This document shows positions 42,318-52,533 of a stretch of DNA of 64,000 bases, one piece after another (within the stretch, counting starts at the first letter, position 1; every line of letters begins with the position of its first letter). The notes under the pieces are model-generated. The model was not told the DNA's origin. It was given only the letters and a program-made list of their open reading frames with translations, and ran no database searches. The DNA is taken from NCBI GenBank assembly GCA_016841965.1, contig JAEANN010000046.1, forward strand, positions 62,001 to 126,000. The letters are read 5' to 3'. Origin of the DNA: Candidatus Roseilinea mizusawaensis. Lineage in GTDB: Bacteria; Chloroflexota; Anaerolineae; J036; Brachytrichaceae. A program made the translations under genes and the position numbers.

Positions 42318-43670
42318 ATGAGAATGACGCGATCTGTGACGATCCTCTTTGCCGTGTGGCTCAGCCTGATTGCGGCGCTGTCGCTGCCGCGCGCCGGCCT
42401 GGCGCAAGTGGACGGCGGCGTGGGCCGACACGCGCTGGTGTTGATGGCCGAGGGGCCGCTCACGCCGGCGATGGTCAACTACATTCAACGCGGCATCGAC
42501 ACGGCGGCATTGCAAGGCAGCGCGGTCATCATCCTGCAACTGAATACGCCGGGCGGCGCGATCGATCTGATGGACAAGATCATCAACTCGATCCTGGAGA
42601 GCCGCGTGCCGGTGATTGTCTATGTTGCGCCGCGTGGGGCAATGGCCGGCAGCGCCGGCACGCTTATCACGCTGGCCGGCCACGCCAGCGCAATGGCGCC
42701 GCAGACCGCCATCGGCGCAGCCAGCCCGGTTGGCGGTGAGGGCCAGGACATCGGCGAGACGATGGAGGCCAAAGTGAAGAATGCGCTCAAAGCGCAGGCC
42801 CGCGCGCTGGCTGCCGGGCGCGGCGCTGAGGCTGTCGCGCTGGCCGAAGCCACCATCGAAGAGGCCAAAGCGGCCACGGCTGAGGAAGCCAAGGCCGCCG
42901 GCCTGATCGACATCATCGCCGGCGACCTCTCCGACTTGCTCGATCAACTGGATGGGCGCACGGTCAAAGTGCAAGAGCGCGATGTGGCGCTGCGCACCGG
43001 CGACCTGGTTGTGCTGCCGCTTGAGATGAGCTTCGTCGAGACGTTGCTCAACCTGTTGACCAATCCCAACATCATTGCCCTCTTGCTTTTCATCGGTGTG
43101 CAGGCTGTGCTGGCCGAGCTGTCCAGCCCTGGCATTGGCCTGCCCGGCCTGGTTGGCGTCATCTGTCTAGCGCTGGCGTTCTATGGCCTGGGGGTGTTGC
43201 CGGTCAACTGGTTCGGGATGATTTTCATCGGCCTGGCGGTGGTTCTGTTTCTAATTGATCTGCAGACCGGGCTTGGATTGCTCAGCGTGGGCGCGGTGAT
43301 CTCGCTGGCTATTGGCGTGTTGGTGTTGTTCAACTCGCCCGGCTCGCTGCCGTACTTTCAGGTGTCGGTGCCACTTGTAATCGGCGCGTCGGTTGTGCTT
43401 GGTTCGGGTTTCCTGGGGCTGGTGTTTCTGATTTTGCGGGCACGCCGACGCCCGGTCGGTGTAGCGGCGGTTACATCGTTGGTGGGGCAGGTGGCCGAGG
43501 TGCGTCAGGCGTTGAACCCGCGTGGCACGGTGCAACTGGCCGGCGAGTTGTGGACGGCCGAGAGCGAAGGCGGGCCGGTAGCAGCCGGCCGGCATGTGCG
43601 TGTGGTCGGTGTGGATGGCCTCAAACTCAAAGTGCGCCCCGAAGATGACTCCATCACCGTGTCACCCTGA
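42318..43670 (+). CDS. NfeD-type membrane-bound ClpP-class serine protease
   Basis: A 450-residue protein with a signal peptide (residues 1-29), a ClpP/SppA-like protease domain (about 35-235) and a membrane part of about five helices (245-380), then a C-terminal OB-fold domain (about 390-450). The motif L-N-T-P-G-G and the nucleophile region G-A-M-A-G-S-A-G-T fit long-form NfeD (1510-N type), in which Ser and a later Lys form the dyad. Long NfeD proteins usually work with a stomatin/SPFH partner on membrane proteins; none is encoded beside it here. The start ATG 42318 has AGGAAG upstream. Confidence 0.88.
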   Translation: MRMTRSVTILFAVWLSLIAALSLPRAGLAQVDGGVGRHALVLMAEGPLTPAMVNYIQRGIDTAALQGSAVIILQLNTPGGAIDLMDKIINSILESRVPVIVYVAPRGAMAGSAGTLITLAGHASAMAPQTAIGAASPVGGEGQDIGETMEAKVKNALKAQARALAAGRGAEAVALAEATIEEAKAATAEEAKAAGLIDIIAGDLSDLLDQLDGRTVKVQERDVALRTGDLVVLPLEMSFVETLLNLLTNPNIIALLLFIGVQAVLAELSSPGIGLPGLVGVICLALAFYGLGVLPVNWFGMIFIGLAVVLFLIDLQTGLGLLSVGAVISLAIGVLVLFNSPGSLPYFQVSVPLVIGASVVLGSGFLGLVFLILRARRRPVGVAAVTSLVGQVAEVRQALNPRGTVQLAGELWTAESEGGPVAAGRHVRVVGVDGLKLKVRPEDDSITVSP

Positions 43671-43717
43671 GTCTGGAGCCTTGCGCGCAACGCAAAACCC
43701 ATTTCCGGAAGTCACTC

Positions 43718-44854
43718 ATGCGAATTCAATCAATCGAAGCCATTCCCCTCGTTCGGAATCTGCAGGACGTTTTTCAGGGCGGCACATACAAGATCACCAG
43801 CCGCAACACGATCGTTACCCGCGTGGTGCTTGACAATGGCATTGTTGGCGAGACATTTGGAGGCGACGAAGATCAGTATCAGTTTGAGGTGTGCCGTATC
43901 GTCAACGATATTTACCGGCCTTTGTTGCTGGGTGAAGATGTGCGCGACGTGGAGAAAAACTGGGAGCGCATGTGGCTGACGCGCGTCGATCTCAACAACC
44001 GCGGCATTCACACCCTCGATCTGGCCAAACACTGTGTGGAGACTCAGGCCATTGCAGCAGTGGACAACGCCTGTTGGGACGCGCTGGGCAAAGCGTTGAA
44101 TCAGCCGGTGTACAAATTGCTGGGCGGCTACCGCGACCACGTGCCGGTGCTGGCGATCGGTGGCTATGTCATGCAGGGTAAGACGCTGGCTGATCTGGAG
44201 CGGGAAGTCGAGTACTACAAGGAACATGGCATCTTTGGCATGAAGCTGAAGGTGGGTTATCTGTCTGTGGATGAGGACATCGAGCGGGCGCATGTGGCGC
44301 GCAAAGCCGGCGGGCCGCGTTTCCATCTGTGCGTGGATGCGAATCAAGCCTGGACGGTCGCTGAGGCGATGCAGTTCGCGCGCGGCGTGCGCGATCTGAA
44401 TCTGGCCTGGCTGGAGGAGCCGGTGCGCTGGTATGACCAGATTGAGGGCAACGCGCGTGTGCGCACGTTGGGCATTCCCGTCAACGCCGGCCAGGGTGAA
44501 ATCTCGCGCCATGGCTGCCGCGACTTGATCGTGCGCGGCGCGGTGGACATCCTGAATGTCGATGTGACGATAGCGGCCGGCGTCACCGAATGGCGGCGCA
44601 TTGCCGCCATGGCGCACAGTTTCGGCGTCAGCATGGCCCATCACGAAGAACCGCAGATCGCGCTGCACTTGCTGGCGGCCGTGCCCAACGGCCTGCACGT
44701 GGAGATCTTCCCCAACTATCAGCGCGATCCGATGTGGTATGACCTGCCGGTTCAGCAACCCGTCATCCGGGATGGCTTGATGTATGCGCCGGATGGGCCG
44801 GGCTTTGGGATGCCGCTGCGCCAAGACACCATCGACAAGTGGCGCGCCCGATAG
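43718..44854 (+). CDS. Mandelate racemase/muconate-lactonizing enzyme family dehydratase
   Basis: A 378-residue enolase-superfamily enzyme. M-K-L-K-V-G supplies the Lys pair, D-A-N-Q-A-W the first metal Asp, W-L-E-E-P the second ligand, G-Q-G-E-I-S the third, and M-A-H-H-E-E-P a His at the place of the mandelate-racemase general base. That pattern fits acid-sugar dehydratases of the MR subgroup, but the specific sugar acid cannot be told. The gene is convergent with the AraC-type regulator (one base between stops), which may control it. Start ATG 43718. Confidence 0.87.
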   Translation: MRIQSIEAIPLVRNLQDVFQGGTYKITSRNTIVTRVVLDNGIVGETFGGDEDQYQFEVCRIVNDIYRPLLLGEDVRDVEKNWERMWLTRVDLNNRGIHTLDLAKHCVETQAIAAVDNACWDALGKALNQPVYKLLGGYRDHVPVLAIGGYVMQGKTLADLEREVEYYKEHGIFGMKLKVGYLSVDEDIERAHVARKAGGPRFHLCVDANQAWTVAEAMQFARGVRDLNLAWLEEPVRWYDQIEGNARVRTLGIPVNAGQGEISRHGCRDLIVRGAVDILNVDVTIAAGVTEWRRIAAMAHSFGVSMAHHEEPQIALHLLAAVPNGLHVEIFPNYQRDPMWYDLPVQQPVIRDGLMYAPDGPGFGMPLRQDTIDKWRAR

Positions 44855-44855
44855 G

Positions 44856-45671
44856 CTACTGCCATGCCGCCTGACGCAACGCGCGCGGCGACATCTGATA
44901 GCGCTGCTTGACCATGCGCGAGAAGTGGAAGGGGTTGCGAAAGCCGGTGCGCTGAGCGATTTCGGCGATGGGCAGGCCGGTCTCGCGCAGCAATTCCACG
45001 CCGCGTTCCAGGCGCAGTTGCCACCAGTAACGCGCCGGCGTGGTGCCGAGATATTGCCGGAACAGCCGAATCAGATGCGGTGGGGTGATGTAGGCCGCGC
45101 CGGCCACGGCGCGCAAGGTGAGTGGTTCGGCCAGGTGATTGTTGATGAAGGCCAGCGCTGCGCGCAAGGCTTCGGGTTCTGTGCGCGCACGATGGGCAAC
45201 TTCGGCGTCGAAGACGTACTGGCATAGGGCGGCCAGCCCCAGATGTTCGATGATGCCGGCTGCAACAGGGGTGTCGGCATCCGGCGCGCTCAAGCCTGTT
45301 TCGATCAATGTGCGCAGTCGCCCGCTGAGAACCTGGCAGGCCGGCGCCAGCGCTAACCGCCGGCCCAGCTCATCGGGCACAAGGTGCGGATGCACAGCGC
45401 ACCAGGTGTGATGCGTGTCGGCATCCGGCGTGAAACGAAAATACTCGCGCCGGCCGGGAAGCATCAGGGCTGCGTGGCGCACCGGCACATGCAGCAGCGC
45501 TCCGTCGACCTCGACGCTTGCCTCGCCCTGTTCCATCACCACAATTTGAAAGTCGCTTTGCACGCGCGGCCCGCACACCCCGCCGGGGCGGTACTGCACT
45601 TCGCCAAAGAACACGCCGTTGCCCGCGGCGCGCCGGATGGTTCTGGATAGGTTCTGAATCACACTTTCCAT
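44856..45671 (-). CDS. AraC-family transcriptional regulator
   Basis: A 271-residue regulator: an N-terminal cupin-type sensor (V-M-E-Q-G-E-A-S-V-E-V-D-G-A-L-L-H-V) and a C-terminal double helix-turn-helix of about 95 residues (L-T-L-R-A-V-A-G-A-A-Y-I-T-P-P-H-L-I-R-L-F, then I-A-E-I-A-Q-R-T-G-F-R-N-P-F-H-F-S-R). It probably senses a sugar or sugar acid. It lies between the MR-family dehydratase and, divergently, the PhyH gene, and either may be a target. The 142-bp divergent gap to PhyH shows no clear direct repeats. Confidence 0.9.
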   Translation of the reverse strand: MESVIQNLSRTIRRAAGNGVFFGEVQYRPGGVCGPRVQSDFQIVVMEQGEASVEVDGALLHVPVRHAALMLPGRREYFRFTPDADTHHTWCAVHPHLVPDELGRRLALAPACQVLSGRLRTLIETGLSAPDADTPVAAGIIEHLGLAALCQYVFDAEVAHRARTEPEALRAALAFINNHLAEPLTLRAVAGAAYITPPHLIRLFRQYLGTTPARYWWQLRLERGVELLRETGLPIAEIAQRTGFRNPFHFSRMVKQRYQMSPRALRQAAWQ

Positions 45672-45813
45672 GTTTGCCGGTGGGATGATGATAATCGCAG
45701 ATAGTTTTCGACGCGCTTCGGCTATGGCGAGCCGGCCTGACGCGTGGTATCACAGTGGACGCTTGCTCAATCAATTTCTGTGAAAGACCGCGCTGTTTTG
45801 TGGAGGAATGCAG

Positions 45814-46797
45814 ATGGAAACGACAACGGCAACCACGCCAACCAACGGACATGTGAAGGAAGGCCAGATCGACACCACGCACCGTATCGAGGTTCCGAAG
45901 ATGCTCAACGAAGCGCAGGTGCGCTTTTTTGTCGAGCAGGGGTATCTCATTCTTGAAGGTCTTATCACGCCGGATGAGCTGGATGAGCTGAAGCGCGACA
46001 CGGCGTTTATTGCGCGCGGCGGCTATCCGAATCAAACCCTGAAGCCGCTGCCGGCCACGATGAGCGACGCCGAGGTGTTGCGCAACATCTTGTGCATTCA
46101 TCAGCCGCATTACATCAGCCCGGTCATGCTCAAGTACGTCAAGCATCCCAAGATTTGCGGCGTGCTCAGCCAGATTACGGCTGCGCATCTGCCGTACTGG
46201 GATGGCAGCGTCAAGTGCATGCAGTCTATGTTGTTCGTCAAGCCGCCGCAGTTTCAGGGGCAGGCCTGGCATCAGGACGAGATCTATATCCCCACCCGCG
46301 ACCGGTCGTTGATCGGCGCGTGGATTGCAATTGACGATGCCACAGTGGAAAACGGCTGTCTGTTTGTCATCCCCGGCTCGCATCGCAGCGGCTATCTGTT
46401 CCCGCAGCGCCCGCACAACAACCCCGATGAATTCGACTTTGCGCCGGAGAGCTATGGATTCGACGAGTCGAAGGAAGTGCCGGTGGAAGTTAAAGCCGGC
46501 GCAGTCGTGTTCTTCAACGGCTATTTGTTGCACCGCTCACGCAAGAACCGCAGCCAGGGCTATCGGCGCGTGCTGGTCAATCACTACATGAATGCCTGGT
46601 CGCTGTTGCCCTGGAGTCTGAAGGAGGGTGAGCGGCCCGCCAATGCAGATGTGCGCAAGATCGTGCCGGTGGCCGGTGTTGATCCTTATAGCTGGAAGGG
46701 CTACGAGCCGGTGGCGCAGGACGTGTGGCTGCGCACCTGCAAGGCCAACACGGACGGCAGCACGTTTGATGAAGACGAAAAGCCGGCCGACGATTAA
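45814..46797 (+). CDS. Phytanoyl-CoA dioxygenase (PhyH)-family oxygenase
   Basis: A 327-residue Fe(II)/2-oxoglutarate oxygenase. The iron triad is visible: A-W-H-Q-D-E for the H-x-D pair and L-H-R-S-R-K-N for the distal His, with V-E-N-G-C-L-F-V-I-P-G-S-H between them. Two ATGs compete; GGAGG at 45802-45806 is one base from ATG 45808 but seven from ATG 45814, which decides for 45814. The substrate is unknown; many bacterial PhyH enzymes hydroxylate small metabolites rather than phytanoyl-CoA. It is followed by a rho-independent terminator. Confidence 0.88.
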   Translation: METTTATTPTNGHVKEGQIDTTHRIEVPKMLNEAQVRFFVEQGYLILEGLITPDELDELKRDTAFIARGGYPNQTLKPLPATMSDAEVLRNILCIHQPHYISPVMLKYVKHPKICGVLSQITAAHLPYWDGSVKCMQSMLFVKPPQFQGQAWHQDEIYIPTRDRSLIGAWIAIDDATVENGCLFVIPGSHRSGYLFPQRPHNNPDEFDFAPESYGFDESKEVPVEVKAGAVVFFNGYLLHRSRKNRSQGYRRVLVNHYMNAWSLLPWSLKEGERPANADVRKIVPVAGVDPYSWKGYEPVAQDVWLRTCKANTDGSTFDEDEKPADD

Positions 46798-46837
46798 ACG
46801 CCTGCCATGCCCTCGCAGTCTGTCGTGTTTGTCAATC

Positions 46838-46872
46838 AATCGCCTGGCAATTAATCGGCCCAGGCGATTTTA
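46838..46872 (+). terminator. Rho-independent terminator after the PhyH gene
   Basis: AATCGCCTGG (46838-46847) pairs perfectly with CCAGGCGATT (46860-46869) around a 12-base loop, followed by a short T run. It isolates rpoC from upstream transcription. Confidence 0.75.
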
Positions 46873-46900
46873 TGCTATAGTCGCGTTCTGTCTGGCATAC

Positions 46901-46928
46901 TTGACTTTGGCTGCCGGCGTTCTATAAT
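46901..46928 (+). promoter_or_regulatory. Strong sigma-70-type promoter of rpoC
   Basis: TTGACT (46901-46906), a 16-base spacer and a perfect TATAAT (46923-46928). This is the best consensus promoter in the window and leaves a leader of about 100 bases before rpoC. Confidence 0.8.
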
Positions 46929-47035
46929 TTGACTACAATCAAGAAATCCGGTCTTCAGTGCTTAGGGTGCTTAAGCGCGGGCGATGGCTATCGCACGCGC
47001 TATCGTTTGTTTTCCAGCAAGGAGTGTGCGCATTA

Positions 47036-50000
47036 ATGGAACTGCGGGATTTTAAAGCTCTTCGAATCAGTCTAGCGTCTCCCGAGCAGATTCGCTCCTG
47101 GTCCTATGGTGAAGTCACCAAGCCCGAGACCATCAACTATCGACGTTTGCGCGCCGAGAAAGATGGTCTGTTCGACGAGGCTATCTTCGGCCCAACCAAG
47201 GATTACCAGTGCTATTGCGGCAAGTACAAGAATATTCGATACAAGGGCATCATTTGCGATAAGTGCGGCGTTGAAGTGACGAAAGCCTCGGTGCGTCGTG
47301 AGCGCATGGGGCATATCAATCTGGCTGCGCCGGTGGCGCATGTGTGGTACACCCGGCGTGTCCCTAGTTTCCTGGGTACCTTGCTCGATATCAGCCGGCG
47401 CAATCTTGATCGCGTGTTGTACTTTGCCCAGTACATCGTGACCTATGTGGACGAAGATGCCCGGCAGAAGGCGTTGCGCCGGCTGCAAGAGGACTATGAC
47501 AGGCGCATCGCCGATCTGGAAGCCAAGACCAAGGCCCAGGAAGATAGCGCCAGCGGCAAACTGCTGAAGCAACTGGTCAAGCTGCAACAGACGCTGGATG
47601 CGACCATTCAGAAATACGACGAAGAGCTGGCTGCTGCCACCGAGCCGATCATGAAGGCTGCCCAGCGTCTGCAAAAGGAGATCGACACCAAGCAGGGGCG
47701 CACCATTCGTGTGCCAATCGTCTATGAGCCGACCAACACTGTGATTGCGTCCGAGGGCGACACGGTGGGTCGCGAACATATCACCATGCTGAACCGCGTG
47801 GTGAAAGAGCAGCTCAATGCCATCGAGTCCAAGATCAACGAGGAGAAAGATCGGCAGGTCAGCAAGATTCAGGGCGAAATCCAAATTCTGCAGGGCAAGG
47901 TGGACGATGAGACGCGCGTGATCGCTGAGCGCCTGTCTCAGGAAATGGAGACGCTGACGGCTCGCTATGCCCAAGACCGCGAGGATTTACAGTCGCTGGC
48001 AGTATCGCAGTTCTTGCCTGAGTCTCGCATGCGCGAGCTAAAGCAGAAGTTTGGCCAGGTGTTTAAGGCGGATATGGGCGCCGAGGCGTTTTACGAGATT
48101 CTCCGCCGCATCGATCTCGATCAATTGGCGAAAGAATTGTGGCGCGAAGTGCGCCACAGCCTGAGCAAAGTCAAGAAGAAGAAGGCGATCAAGCGCCTGC
48201 GCATCGTCGAGGCGTTGCGCAAGAGCGGCAATCGGCCCGAATGGATGATTCTAACCGTTCTGCCGGTCATTCCACCGGAGCTTCGCCCTATGGTGCAGCT
48301 CGATGGCGGCCGCTTTGCCACGTCCGACTTGAACGACTTGTATCGGCGGGTGATCAACCGCAACAACCGGCTCAAGCGTCTGCTGGAGCTTGGAGCGCCG
48401 GATGTGATCGTGCGTAACGAAAAGCGCATGTTGCAGGAGGCAGTCGATTCTCTGATCGACAACTCGCAGCGCGGCAAGGCGCTTAGCCGGCGTGGTCGCC
48501 GCGAACTGAAGTCATTGAGCGACATGCTCAAAGGCAAGAAGGGCCGCTTCCGCCGCAACCTGTTGGGCAAGCGTGTGGACTATTCCGGCCGTTCGGTCAT
48601 CGTAGTCGGCCCGAACCTCAAGCTGCATCAGTGCGGCCTGCCCAAGACCATGGCGCTTGAGTTGTTCAAGCCGTTTGTCATTCAAAAGCTGGTGGAGCTG
48701 AACTATGCCTCGAATGTGAAAGGCGCCAAGCGCGTCATTGAGCGCGAGCGGCCTGAGGTCTTCGAGGTGCTGGAGGATGTTATCAAGACCCGTCCGGTGC
48801 TGCTCAACCGCGCGCCCACGCTGCACCGGCTTGGGATCCAAGCGTTCGAACCGTTGCTGGTTGAGGGCAAAGCCATCCAGCTTCATCCGCTGGTGTGCGC
48901 CGCGTTCAACGCGGACTTCGACGGCGATCAGATGGCTGTGCACGTTCCGCTCTCGCGCAAAGCGGTTGAGGAGGCGCGCCGGCTGATGATCTCGACCCAG
49001 AACCTGCTTAAGCCCAGCGACGGTGAGCCGGTGGTTGCGCCGTCCAAGGACATGGTGTTGGGCGTGTATTACCTGACTATGGCCGAGCCGGCCAAACTGA
49101 AGGGCGATGGGCGCAGCTTCAGCAGCATCGATGAAGTCGATATGGCCTATGCCAATGGCTTGCTGCATATCCACGCAAATATCAGCTTATTGGTAGAAAC
49201 CTACTTCGACGACAACGGCGCGCGCTACCCAGACGAGAAGCCGGTGCGCCGCGTGCTGAAGACAACTGTTGGTCGCGCGTTGTTCAATCGCATCGTCCCG
49301 TCGGAAATGCGCTTCGTCAATCGCACGCTTGACAAGGGCGATCTTCAGAAACTGATTGCGCAAACCTTCCGCGTGCTGGGCCCCGGTCGTCACGACGATG
49401 TCATCCAGTTTCTCGATGCTGTCAAGCATATCGGCTTCAAGTACGCCACGCTGTCTGGCGTCAGCGTAGCGATCAGCGATATCACGGTTCCTCCAGAGAA
49501 GTCCAGTATTCTCGAAGAAGCCGAAAGCAAGGTGCGCGAAGTCGAGCGACAATTCCGTCGTGGATTGATGACCGATGACGAGCGTGAGAGCCGCACAATT
49601 GCCATCTGGACAGATGCCAAAGATCAGGTTGCGAGCGCCGTCAAGAAGTTTATGGATCCGATTGGCAATCTGAGTGTGATGGCCGTATCCGGCGCCACGA
49701 AGGGTGGATTCGGTCCTATCGCGCAGTTGGCTGGTATGCGCGGCATGATGGCTGACCCTTCAGGGCGCATTATTGCGCTGCCAATTCGCTCTAACTTCCG
49801 CGAGGGTCTGGATGCGCTCGAGTTCTTCATTTCGACGCACGGCCAGCGCAAAGGTCTGGCAGATACAGCGATGCGCACGGCCGACGCCGGCTACCTGACC
49901 CGGCGCCTGGTGGATGTAGCCCAGGATGTGATTATCAACGCGCAAGATTGTGGCACGACCAGCGGGATATGGATTCGGGCTACCGACGACATCGGCGGAC

Positions 50001-51421
50001 AAAAAATGCGCGAGCGTTTGCTGGGCCGTGTGGCCGCTGCGCCGGTGTTGCATCCCAAGACGGGTGAGCTGCTGATCGATCGCAATCAGTTGATCGATGA
50101 AGCCACCGCCGACGCTATCGAAAAAGCCAAGGTGCAAGAAGTGCTGGTTCGCTCGCCGCTGACATGCGAGATGGAGCACGGCCTGTGCCAGATGTGCTAT
50201 GGGCGCGACCTTGGCCGTGGCCGGTTGGTTGCCATTGGCGCTGCAGTGGGCATCATCGCTGCCCAGTCGATTGGCGAACCGGGAACCCAGTTGACCTTGC
50301 GCACTTTCCACACCGGCGGCGTGGCCAGCGCAACCGACATTACGCAGGGTCTGCCACGCGTCGAAGAGTTGCTCGAAGCGCGCAAGAAACCAAAAGCTGA
50401 GGCAATCATGGCTGACATCTCCGGCAAGGTGTCGATCGAGCGCCTGGACGGCGGTATCCGCCGTGTGCGTGTGGTCGATGCGCAGGTGCAGCGCGACGAG
50501 TACAACGTGCCCGGCAACTGGTCTATCAAAGTTGAAGATCAGCAGGAGATCAAAGACAAGGAAGTTATCGCCGTGCGCGGCGACCAGGAAATGCGCGCTG
50601 AGCATGGCGGTCGTGTCGTGCGCGATGGGTTGACTGTCACGGTCGTGTACGAAACGCGCGAAGAAATGGACTATGAGGTGCCGCCGGCTGCCCGCCTGCT
50701 GGTGCAAGAAGGCCAGATGATCAACGCAGGGGATCCCATCACCGAAGGCACTAAGAACCCGCACATGCTGCTTAAAGTGCTGGGCCGTGAGGCGGCGCAG
50801 CAGTACTTGCTCAGCGAAGTCCAGAAAGTGTATCGCTCGCAGGGCGTCAACATCAATGACAAGCACTTCGAGATCATCATCCGCAAGATGATGAGCCGGG
50901 TGCAGATCACCGCGCCGGGCGATTCAGGGTATCTGCCCGGAGATCTGGTGCACCGGCTAGAGCTGCAGCGCACCAACGAGGCCTTGACGGCTGAAGGAAA
51001 GCGGCCGGCCATCGGCGCGCCGGTGTTGCTGGGGATCAGCAAGGCCGCTTTGGCAACTGATTCATTCCTGTCGGCCTCTTCGTTCCAGCAGACGATCAAG
51101 GTGCTGGCCGGCGCAGCTATCGAGGGCAAGCGCGACGACCTGCTGGGCCTGAAAGAGAACGTGATCTTGGGTAAGCTGATTCCCGCCGGCACTGCCATCC
51201 GCACCGATATTGTGGATAACTACGAGGGTGTGCTGTTGCCGTCGGCAGAGCCGAAAGTCAAGTTGCCCAGCACGCGCCGCGCTGAAATTGCCTTGCTAGG
51301 CATTGGCCCCGAAGGTGAGGCAATTCTGGAAGAGGCGTTGCCCAGGTTGGAGGAGTCCTCGCTCTTAGCCAGCCAGCCCGACATTCCGCCCAATGGCGGC
51401 ACAGAAGACGATTTGCAGTAG
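47036..51421 (+). CDS. rpoC: DNA-directed RNA polymerase subunit beta'
   Basis: A 1461-residue beta' subunit. The first zinc site is C-Y-C-G...C-D-K-C (Cys59, 61, 74, 77), the Mg-binding active centre N-A-D-F-D-G-D-Q-M lies near residue 627, and the second zinc site uses C-G-T-T-S and [11 protein letters not shown] at about 970-1060. A charged coiled-coil insert occupies about 140-330. ATG 47036 (M-E-L-R-D-F) has AAGGAG 11 bases upstream; an earlier frame start would add 26 unlike residues. The gene stands alone between a terminator plus promoter and a terminator; rpoB is not adjacent upstream, as it is in most bacteria. Confidence 0.97.
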   Translation: MELRDFKALRISLASPEQIRSWSYGEVTKPETINYRRLRAEKDGLFDEAIFGPTKDYQCYCGKYKNIRYKGIICDKCGVEVTKASVRRERMGHINLAAPVAHVWYTRRVPSFLGTLLDISRRNLDRVLYFAQYIVTYVDEDARQKALRRLQEDYDRRIADLEAKTKAQEDSASGKLLKQLVKLQQTLDATIQKYDEELAAATEPIMKAAQRLQKEIDTKQGRTIRVPIVYEPTNTVIASEGDTVGREHITMLNRVVKEQLNAIESKINEEKDRQVSKIQGEIQILQGKVDDETRVIAERLSQEMETLTARYAQDREDLQSLAVSQFLPESRMRELKQKFGQVFKADMGAEAFYEILRRIDLDQLAKELWREVRHSLSKVKKKKAIKRLRIVEALRKSGNRPEWMILTVLPVIPPELRPMVQLDGGRFATSDLNDLYRRVINRNNRLKRLLELGAPDVIVRNEKRMLQEAVDSLIDNSQRGKALSRRGRRELKSLSDMLKGKKGRFRRNLLGKRVDYSGRSVIVVGPNLKLHQCGLPKTMALELFKPFVIQKLVELNYASNVKGAKRVIERERPEVFEVLEDVIKTRPVLLNRAPTLHRLGIQAFEPLLVEGKAIQLHPLVCAAFNADFDGDQMAVHVPLSRKAVEEARRLMISTQNLLKPSDGEPVVAPSKDMVLGVYYLTMAEPAKLKGDGRSFSSIDEVDMAYANGLLHIHANISLLVETYFDDNGARYPDEKPVRRVLKTTVGRALFNRIVPSEMRFVNRTLDKGDLQKLIAQTFRVLGPGRHDDVIQFLDAVKHIGFKYATLSGVSVAISDITVPPEKSSILEEAESKVREVERQFRRGLMTDDERESRTIAIWTDAKDQVASAVKKFMDPIGNLSVMAVSGATKGGFGPIAQLAGMRGMMADPSGRIIALPIRSNFREGLDALEFFISTHGQRKGLADTAMRTADAGYLTRRLVDVAQDVIINAQDCGTTSGIWIRATDDIGGQKMRERLLGRVAAAPVLHPKTGELLIDRNQLIDEATADAIEKAKVQEVLVRSPLTCEMEHGLCQMCYGRDLGRGRLVAIGAAVGIIAAQSIGEPGTQLTLRTFHTGGVASATDITQGLPRVEELLEARKKPKAEAIMADISGKVSIERLDGGIRRVRVVDAQVQRDEYNVPGNWSIKVEDQQEIKDKEVIAVRGDQEMRAEHGGRVVRDGLTVTVVYETREEMDYEVPPAARLLVQEGQMINAGDPITEGTKNPHMLLKVLGREAAQQYLLSEVQKVYRSQGVNINDKHFEIIIRKMMSRVQITAPGDSGYLPGDLVHRLELQRTNEALTAEGKRPAIGAPVLLGISKAALATDSFLSASSFQQTIKVLAGAAIEGKRDDLLGLKENVILGKLIPAGTAIRTDIVDNYEGVLLPSAEPKVKLPSTRRAEIALLGIGPEGEAILEEALPRLEESSLLASQPDIPPNGGTEDDLQ

Positions 51422-51449
51422 TCCCGGCGCAGTGTCTGCTCGATAAACG

Positions 51450-51486
51450 AAGAACCTGAAGGAGCACCCTTCAGGTTCTTTGTTTC
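51450..51486. terminator. Strong terminator between rpoC and the aldo/keto reductase gene
   Basis: A perfect 13-bp stem (AAGAACCTGAAGG at 51450-51462 with CCTTCAGGTTCTT at 51468-51480) and 5-base loop, followed by a T-rich run (TTTGTTTC, overlapping the stem end). It also faces the convergent reductase gene and may act in both directions. Confidence 0.9.
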
Positions 51487-51516
51487 TGCACGCTGAGTGT
51501 CTCGTATGACCACCGA

Positions 51517-52527
51517 TTACCACCGATGGGGATGCGGCCCGAAGTCGGCCTCGTAGTAGGGTGCGACCATCTGGCCGGGCGGAATGATCTCGTTGATGCG
51601 CTTCGTGTCCTCGTCAGTGATCTTGACCTGGAGTGCCTGAAGATTGTCTTCGAGTTGTTCCATTGTGCGTGGGCCAATGATTGGGCTGGTCACACCGGGC
51701 TGCTGGGCGCACCAGGCGAGCGCTAGTTGTGACAGCGTACATCCCTTGTCCTGTGCAATCGGCTGAAGCCCCTCGATCACGTCGAAGATGCGCTCGGTCC
51801 AGCGCCGGCGCAGGATGGGGTTGTCCTTGTATTCGGCGAAACGCGTGCCTTCCGGCGGTTCCTGCCCGCGCTGATACTTGCCGGTCAACAACCCTCCTGC
51901 CAGCGGGCTCCAGGGAATGGTGGCAAAACCATAGGTCATAGCCATCGGCAAGAGTTCGCGCTCGATGCGCCGGTCGAGCAGGTTATAGGGCGGTTGCTCA
52001 CAGATGAAGCGGTTGAGGCCCAGCTCTCTGGCTACCCACAAAGATTCGACCAGTTGCCACGCGCTGTAGGTGCTGGTGCCGATATAGCGCACTTTGCCGG
52101 CGCGGATCAGGTCATCCAGCGCGCGCAATGTCTCGTCGATCGGGATCGATGATTGCGGGCGGTGAATTTGATACAGGTCGATGTAATCGGTTTGCAGCCG
52201 GCGCAGGCTGGCCTCGCACTGCTGGATGATATGGCGCCGGCTATTGCCCTTCATGTTCGGGTCGCTGTCGTCCATTGTCCCGTGAACCTTGGTGGCCAGC
52301 ACGATCTGATGCCGCTTGCCGTTGCGCTTCAACGCTTCGCCGGTGACTTCCTCGCTGCGGCCCCGGCTGTACACATTCGCCGTGTCCAGAAAGTTGATGC
52401 CGGCGTCTATGGCCTTGTCGATGATGGCATAGGACGCTTCGGGGCCGGTCTTGCCGCCGAACATCATGCAGCCCAGACACAACACGCTGACTTCAACGCC
52501 CGTGCGGCCCAGGGATCGATATTCCAT
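51517..52527 (-). CDS. Aldo/keto reductase
   Basis: A 336-residue NADP-dependent (beta/alpha)8 oxidoreductase. F-L-D-T-A-N-V-Y gives the catalytic Asp and Tyr, L-A-T-K-V the Lys and Y-Q-I-H-R the His; the I-I-G-P-R-T segment binds the cofactor phosphate. The start at 52527 has AAGGAG 9 bases upstream, and these bases are the last sense codons of the fucosidase gene, so the two genes are translationally linked. It most resembles YghZ/auxin-induced-type members that reduce sugars and aldehydes; action on released fucose or a related sugar is an inference from the neighbour. Confidence 0.92.
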   Translation of the reverse strand: MEYRSLGRTGVEVSVLCLGCMMFGGKTGPEASYAIIDKAIDAGINFLDTANVYSRGRSEEVTGEALKRNGKRHQIVLATKVHGTMDDSDPNMKGNSRRHIIQQCEASLRRLQTDYIDLYQIHRPQSSIPIDETLRALDDLIRAGKVRYIGTSTYSAWQLVESLWVARELGLNRFICEQPPYNLLDRRIERELLPMAMTYGFATIPWSPLAGGLLTGKYQRGQEPPEGTRFAEYKDNPILRRRWTERIFDVIEGLQPIAQDKGCTLSQLALAWCAQQPGVTSPIIGPRTMEQLEDNLQALQVKITDEDTKRINEIIPPGQMVAPYYEADFGPHPHRW

Positions 52528-52533
52528 ACTGCT

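Noticed and set aside
46958-47035. N-terminal extension of rpoC
   Set aside because: The extra 26 codons do not resemble any beta' N-terminus, and a good ribosome site precedes ATG 47036.
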